NCBI GenBank assembly: GCA_035628915.1
Contig: DASPIW010000026.1
Span: 50,654 to 114,653, forward strand
Source of the DNA: JARBUG01 sp035628915
Lineage (GTDB): Bacteria > Bacillota > Sulfobacillia > Symbiobacteriales > Symbiobacteriaceae
Direction: 5' to 3'
DNA: 64,000 nucleotides
The position numbers and the translations under genes were made by a program. A model generated the notes under the pieces. It had not been told where the DNA came from and ran no database searches. It saw only the letters and a program-made list of their open reading frames with translations. This document shows, one piece after another, positions 60,033-64,000 of the stretch. The first letter of the stretch is position 1; each line of letters starts with the position of its first letter.

Positions 60033-61670
60033 TTACATCATATCCATGCCGCCCATGCCGCCAGGCATGCCGGCAGGAGCAGCGCCCTTGGGCTCGGGCT
60101 TCTCGGTGACGGCGGACTCGGTGGTCAGGATCAGGCTGGCGATGGAGGCGGCATTCTGCAGGGCCGAGCGGACGACCTTCACCGGGTCGATGATGCCGGC
60201 GGCGACCATGTCAACGTACTCCTCGGTCAGGGCGTTGAAGCCATGGCCCTTCGGCAGGTGCTTGACCTTCTCGACGACCACGGAGCCTTCGATGCCGCCG
60301 TTCTCGGCGATGGTCCGGAGCGGATACTCCATGGCCCGGCGCACGATCTGGGCGCCGACCTTCTCGTCGCTTTCGAGGCTGCCGAGGATGTCGTCCACAG
60401 CCTTCTGGGTCTGCAGCAGGGCAACGCCGCCGCCGGCCACGATGCCTTCCTCAACGGCGGCACGGGTGGCGTTCAGGGCGTCCTCGATGCGGAGCTTCTT
60501 TTCCTTCAGCTCAACTTCGGTCGCCGCGCCGACCTTGACGACGGCTACGCCGCCAGCAAGCTTGGCAAGACGCTCCTGCAGCTTCTCACGGTCAAAGTCA
60601 GAGGTGGTCTCTTCGATCTGCCGCTTGAGGGAGGCGACCCGGCCCTTGATGGCCTCGGAGGAGCCGCGGCCTTCGACGATCGTGGTCTTTTCCTTCTCAA
60701 TGCGGACCTGGCGGCACTGGCCGAAGGACTCGGGGCCGGCGGCGTCCAGCTTGCGGCCCAGTTCCTCGGAGATCACTTCGCCGCCCGTCAGGATGGCGAT
60801 ATCCTCGAGCATGGCCTTGCGGCGGTCGCCGAAGCCCGGAGCCTTCACGGCGGCGACCTGCAGGGTGCCGCGCAGCTTGTTGACGATCAGGGTGGACAGG
60901 GCCTCGCCTTCAACATCCTCGGCGATGATCAGCAGGGGCTTGCCGCGCTGAACGATCTTCTCGAGAATGGGGAGCAGGTCGGCGATGGCAGAGATTTTCT
61001 TGTCGGTGATGAGGATGTAGGGCTCGCTCAGGACGACTTCCATCTTCTCCGTGTCGGTCACCATGTAGGCGGAGATGTAGCCGCGGTCGAACTGCATGCC
61101 TTCGACGGTCTCCAGCTCGGTGGCGAGGGTCTTGGACTCCTCGACCGTGATGACGCCGTCCTTGCCGACCTTATCCATGGCCTCGGCGACGAGCTTGCCG
61201 ATTTCGTTGTCGTTGGCGGAGATGGAGGCGACCTCGGCGATGGCCTTGGAGGTCTCCACGGTGATGGAGTCAGCCTTCAGGGCAGCGACGGCCGCCTGGA
61301 CGGCCTTCTCGATGCCGCGCTTGAGAATCATGGGGTTGGCGCCGGCCGTAACGTTCTTGAGGCCTTCGCGGACGATCGCCTGGGCCAGCACGGTGGACGT
61401 GGTGGTGCCGTCGCCGGCGACGTCGTTGGTCTTGGTGGCGACTTCCTTCACAAGCTGGGCACCCATGTTCTCAAACGGATCTTCGAGCTCGATCTCCCGG
61501 GCGATGGTCACGCCGTCGTTGGCGACGGCGGGGGCGCCGAACTTCTTATCGAGAACGACGTTGCGGCCCCGGGGGCCCAGCGTAACCTTAACGGTGTTGG
61601 CCAGGGCGTTGACGCCGGCTTCGAGCTTACGGCGGGCGGCTTCATCAAACAGGATCTGCTTAGCAGGCAT
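60033..61670 (-). CDS. groL: 60-kDa chaperonin GroEL
   Basis: A 545-residue class I chaperonin of standard length. It begins AKQILFDEAARRKLEAGVNA, has VKVTLGPRGRNVVLDKKFG, the ATP-binding GDGTTTSTVLAQAI, and ends with the flexible GMPGGMGGMDMM tail. It folds cytoplasmic proteins with GroES. ATG 61670 follows GGGAGG, 18 bases after groES. It is controlled through the CIRCE operator upstream of groES. Confidence 0.98.
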   Translation of the reverse strand: MPAKQILFDEAARRKLEAGVNALANTVKVTLGPRGRNVVLDKKFGAPAVANDGVTIAREIELEDPFENMGAQLVKEVATKTNDVAGDGTTTSTVLAQAIVREGLKNVTAGANPMILKRGIEKAVQAAVAALKADSITVETSKAIAEVASISANDNEIGKLVAEAMDKVGKDGVITVEESKTLATELETVEGMQFDRGYISAYMVTDTEKMEVVLSEPYILITDKKISAIADLLPILEKIVQRGKPLLIIAEDVEGEALSTLIVNKLRGTLQVAAVKAPGFGDRRKAMLEDIAILTGGEVISEELGRKLDAAGPESFGQCRQVRIEKEKTTIVEGRGSSEAIKGRVASLKRQIEETTSDFDREKLQERLAKLAGGVAVVKVGAATEVELKEKKLRIEDALNATRAAVEEGIVAGGGVALLQTQKAVDDILGSLESDEKVGAQIVRRAMEYPLRTIAENGGIEGSVVVEKVKHLPKGHGFNALTEEYVDMVAAGIIDPVKVVRSALQNAASIASLILTTESAVTEKPEPKGAAPAGMPGGMGGMDMM

Positions 61671-61688
61671 TCGGTTTTACCTCCCTGA

Positions 61689-61982
61689 TTAACCCTGGAC
61701 GATGGCGAGAATGTCGCGCTCGCCGTCCAGAATGATGTACTCTTCGCCCTCAACCTTCACTTCGGTACCAGAGTACTTGGAGAAGATTACCGTGTCGCCT
61801 TCCTTGACCTCAAGGGCAGACTTGGCGCCGGTGTCGAGAACCCGGCCCGGGCCAACGGCGATGACCTTGCCCTGCTGGGGCTTCTCCTTGGCGGTGTCGG
61901 GCAGCAGGATGCCGCTCTTCGTGCGCTCTTCCTTCTCGAGCGCCTTGATGACGACCCGGGAGCCCAACGGCTTGATGTTCAT
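61689..61982 (-). CDS. groS: Co-chaperonin GroES
   Basis: A 97-residue protein of normal length: NIKPLGSRVVIKALEKEERT, the mobile loop with SGILLPDTAKEKPQQG, GKVIAVGPGR, and the end YIILDGERDILAIV. It caps GroEL. ATG 61982 follows GAGGAGGG at nine bases; the longer frame would start within the CIRCE leader. Confidence 0.97.
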   Translation of the reverse strand: MNIKPLGSRVVIKALEKEERTKSGILLPDTAKEKPQQGKVIAVGPGRVLDTGAKSALEVKEGDTVIFSKYSGTEVKVEGEEYIILDGERDILAIVQG

Positions 61983-62026
61983 GTGAGTACGGTCCCTCCT
62001 CGACGATCTCTCTGCGAGTTTGTTTG

Positions 62027-62053
62027 TTAGCACTCGATCACACTGAGTGCTAA
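62027..62053 (-). promoter_or_regulatory. CIRCE operator
   Basis: A perfect TTAGCACTC-N9-GAGTGCTAA inverted repeat lies 45 bases upstream of groES, the binding site of the heat-shock repressor HrcA. Confidence 0.97.
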
Positions 62054-62063
62054 CACCATCCCT

Positions 62064-62092
62064 ATGATATGAAACGGAGCCATGGCAGTCAA
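62064..62092 (-). promoter_or_regulatory. groESL promoter
   Basis: On the minus strand TTGACT (62092-62087), a 17-base spacer, and TATCAT (62069-62064), just upstream of CIRCE; a vegetative sigma-A type promoter. The remaining stretch to 62411 holds an AT-richer region with a direct repeat ACTTTTTGG (about 62297 and 62324) that may belong to the oadB promoter, but no gene. Confidence 0.8.
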
Positions 62093-62411
62093 GACCCTTT
62101 CCCCATTATTTTGGGGGACGGCGCCTCCACAAACGACCAGCCATCCGGTCGGTGCGGGCGGGACATAATAAATCAGGCGATCCAAGGGACAAGGCCGTCC
62201 GGACCGCCTGACCGACGGTTATATTACCCACCTTCACGAATTCTTATACCCACTTCTGAGGTAACTGACACTTACAGGCATACCTACACCAAGGTAGACT
62301 TTTTGGTTAGTGAAAGTATGAACTTTTTGGAGCCTGCACTCCGGTCGGATTTGGCAGTACGATTACCAGGGAGGTATGAATACCTCAGTCGGGCGAGAGG
62401 TGACACTTCGC

Positions 62412-63548
62412 ATGGAACTGCTTGAGATGCTGCGCAACATGAACTATGCCGAGCTGTTCAACGGGATCCTGAGCTTCCAGTGGCAACAGGCCGTAATGCT
62501 CCTGGTTGGATGTGTCCTCATCTATCTTGCGATCAGCAAGCAGTATGAGCCTCTGCTTCTGGCCCCGGTCGGCTTCGGCTGCATCATGGCGAACATCCCC
62601 TGGTCCAGCGCCATCGGCGAGGCCGGATGGCTGACGCTGCTCGAAAAGGCCGGTATTCATACCGAACTCTTCCCCGTGCTGATTTTCGTCGCCGTGGGCG
62701 CCATGTGTGATTTCACGCCGCTGCTCTCCATGCCCTGGATGATGCTGTTCGGCGCTGCGGCGCAGTTCGGCATCTTCGCGACCATCGCCGTCGCGGCTCT
62801 GCTCGGGTTCGACATTAAGGAAGCGGCGTCCATCGGCATTATCGGCGCTGCTGACGGCCCGACTACCATCTTTGTCGCTTCCAAGTTTGCCCCGCACATG
62901 CTCGGTCCATTAACAGTGGCAGCGTACACGTACATGTCTTTGGTGCCGATTATCCAGCCGCCCGTCATCCGGGCGCTGACGACCAGCCACGAGCGGAAGA
63001 TCCGGATGGTCTATAGCGGCGGCCGGCCGGTCAGCAAGCTGACGAAGATCCTGTTCCCGATTCTCGTCACGGTGGTGGCCGGGCTGCTTGTTCCCGCCTC
63101 CGTGGCCCTGCTGGGCGCCCTGATGTTCGGCAACCTGCTGCGTGAAGCGGCAGGCCTCGAGCGGCTTTCCAAGACCGCCCAGACCGAAATGGCCAACATC
63201 GTCACGCTGCTGCTGGGCGTCACCATCGGTTCGACCATGCAGGCTGCACACTTCCTGAACTTCGAGACCCTGGGCATTCTGCTGCTCGGCATTGTCGCTT
63301 TCGTGTTTGATACTGCCGGCGGCGTGCTGTTTGTCAAGGTGCTCAACCTGTTCATGCCCCATAAGATCAACCCCATGCTTGGCGCCACGGGGATCTCGGC
63401 GTTCCCGATGTCGGCCCGGGTCATCGCCAAGCTCGCCCAGAAAGAAGATCCCGGCAACTACCTGATCATGCACGCGGTGGGTGCCAACGTATCCGGCCAG
63501 ATCGCCTCAATTATGGCGGGCGGCCTGATCCTGGCGCTGATCCGTTAG
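62412..63548 (+). CDS. oadB: Sodium-pumping decarboxylase beta subunit
   Basis: A 378-residue integral membrane protein of the OadB/GcdB/MmdB family. Signature parts: EPLLLAPVGFGCIMANIP, IFVAVGAMCDFTPLLSMP, the Na+-site loop GIIGAADGPTTIFVASKFAP, and near the end GATGISAFPMSARVI and HAVGANVSGQIAS. It couples decarboxylation to sodium export. ATG 62412 follows GAGAGGTG at nine bases; ATG 62376 is too close to its GGGAGG. No alpha (carboxyltransferase) or biotin subunit is in the window; a tiny membrane protein gene follows at 13 bases. Confidence 0.93.
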   Translation: MELLEMLRNMNYAELFNGILSFQWQQAVMLLVGCVLIYLAISKQYEPLLLAPVGFGCIMANIPWSSAIGEAGWLTLLEKAGIHTELFPVLIFVAVGAMCDFTPLLSMPWMMLFGAAAQFGIFATIAVAALLGFDIKEAASIGIIGAADGPTTIFVASKFAPHMLGPLTVAAYTYMSLVPIIQPPVIRALTTSHERKIRMVYSGGRPVSKLTKILFPILVTVVAGLLVPASVALLGALMFGNLLREAAGLERLSKTAQTEMANIVTLLLGVTIGSTMQAAHFLNFETLGILLLGIVAFVFDTAGGVLFVKVLNLFMPHKINPMLGATGISAFPMSARVIAKLAQKEDPGNYLIMHAVGANVSGQIASIMAGGLILALIR

Positions 63549-63561
63549 GAGGCGATCACGT

Positions 63562-63708
63562 ATGTTTCACCCCAATTGGGATGCGTTCTGGCAGTCGCTC
63601 GTCGTCATGGTCGTAGCTACTCCGTTCATGTTCCTGACCCTTACGCTGTTCTGGCTGCTCGCGGCGGGGCTGTCGCGGATTCCCGAGCCTAAGAAGGATG
63701 AAGAGTAA
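63562..63708 (+). CDS. Small membrane protein linked to oadB, OadG-like candidate
   Basis: A 48-residue protein starting at ATG 63562 with TTAGGAGGCGAT just upstream. It has one hydrophobic helix (LVVMVVATPFMFLTLTLFWLL) and a charged tail ending PKKDEE. Its position after oadB, size and topology fit the short OadG-related subunits that stabilise these pumps, though it lacks the long linker of classical OadG. A terminator follows 14 bases later. Confidence 0.65.
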   Translation: MFHPNWDAFWQSLVVMVVATPFMFLTLTLFWLLAAGLSRIPEPKKDEE

Positions 63709-63721
63709 GTGCAAAATGTGT

Positions 63722-63760
63722 GAGGCTCCGGAAGCGGCATAGCTTCCGGAGCCTCTTGTT
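63722..63760 (+). terminator. Terminator of the oadB unit
   Basis: GAGGCTCCGGAAGC pairs with GCTTCCGGAGCCTC around GGCATA, followed by TTGTT. Confidence 0.85.
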
Positions 63761-63865
63761 ATTGTGATCATCGAAGTGTGGAGCCTGACACCACACAATA
63801 CGAGTCTTCACTGATGTTACCTGCGGCGCCGGACGCGGTGGGTTTGCTGGGTGGCTTCCCGGGCG

Positions 63866-64000
63866 AGTAGCCCCGGGGAGTTACACCCCGAGGCTCTCTC
63901 AGAACCGGACGTGAACCTCTCAGCTCATCCGGCTCCCATTATCCAGCCGAGGGCAGGATCCCCCATTGCCAGTGTGAGAACAGCTTTGGCTCTCGTCTGG
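63866..64000 (-). mobile_element. 3' end of a group II intron, cut by window edge
   Basis: On the minus strand the 34-base domain V is clear at 63935-63902: it opens with GAGCCGGA (AGC catalytic triad), has a GAGA tetraloop and closes with TCCGGTTC. Domain VI follows (about 63895-63871) as a GC-rich hairpin with GTGTAAC, and the 3' end is near CTACTC (63870-63865). The intron's 5' part and most of its protein lie beyond the window. Confidence 0.85.
63939..63998 (-). CDS. C-terminal end of intron-encoded reverse transcriptase, partial
   Basis: Nineteen codons, REPKLFSHWQWGILPSAG after one arginine, then TAA, directly upstream of intron domain V. The E-P-x-L-F-x-H-W pattern fits the tail of group II intron reverse transcriptase/maturases. 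Too short to say whether the protein is intact. Confidence 0.6.
   Translation of the reverse strand, partial: RREPKLFSHWQWGILPSAG

Noticed and set aside
60018..61688. Long open frame of 556 codons on the plus strand
   Set aside because: It is fully antisense to groEL, whose sequence is unmistakable; glycine-rich, GC-driven shadow without homology or ribosome binding site.

Overview
The window reads as chromosome of a high-GC, spore-forming, thermophile-like Firmicute, closest in style to Symbiobacterium (inference). The clues are a YyaC-type sporulation protein at the left edge, strong AGGAGG-type ribosome binding sites with many GTG/TTG starts, a CIRCE-controlled groESL operon, AhrC/ArgR-type ARG boxes, a tandem glycine riboswitch, an LCP-family wall enzyme, a Na+-pump decarboxylase beta subunit and the 3' end of a group II intron. 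Reading frames antisense to genes are very long because of the GC content and are not listed as genes.

Layout. 0-15 kb: yyaC (partial), a FUSC-like membrane protein, a serine beta-lactamase-like hydrolase with an EamA exporter, lipoproteins, a Nudix hydrolase, a sulfite-oxidase-like molybdoenzyme and mobA, an LCP protein, a NarL-type two-component system, a duplicated mini-ORF plus hairpin element, a flavoprotein, YunC and a membrane-anchored protein. 15-21 kb: carB, carA and argH. 21-28 kb: DinB and VOC proteins, a ParM-like actin next to a bactofilin, and a glycine-riboswitch-preceded thioredoxin reductase fused to a thioredoxin-like domain without its cysteines. 28-42 kb: argG, L-lactate dehydrogenase, an NfeD-like/flotillin pair, a rifampin-phosphotransferase-like dikinase, a type I pullulanase, an FRG-domain protein and an opine-dehydrogenase/MFS pair. 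42-48 kb: the arginine cluster argC-GNAT-argJ-Nudix and argB-argD. 48-54 kb: a membrane protein, an IS1182-type insertion sequence, motA-motB, a PH-like protein and an MFS exporter. 54-64 kb: a Suv3-like RNA helicase, a nitrilase, two unknown membrane-anchored proteins, groEL-groES, an oadB-like sodium pump subunit with a 48-residue membrane partner, and a group II intron tail.

How the genes work together: the window holds most of de novo arginine synthesis (argC, a short GNAT that probably makes N-acetylglutamate, argJ, argB, argD, argG, argH, carAB). It is spread over five promoters that share one architecture: -35 and -10 hexamers 18 bp apart, covered by ARG-box half-sites. argF and argR are not in the window.

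The most unusual items are the twin mini-ORF/hairpin elements at 11.8-12.1 kb, the uniform ARG-box promoters, the riboswitch-trxB fusion, the actin-bactofilin pair, a foldback element at 44.6-44.9 kb, the Suv3-like helicase, the opine dehydrogenase/exporter pair, and several strong ribosome binding sites followed at ideal spacing by ATC or ATA rather than a usual start codon.
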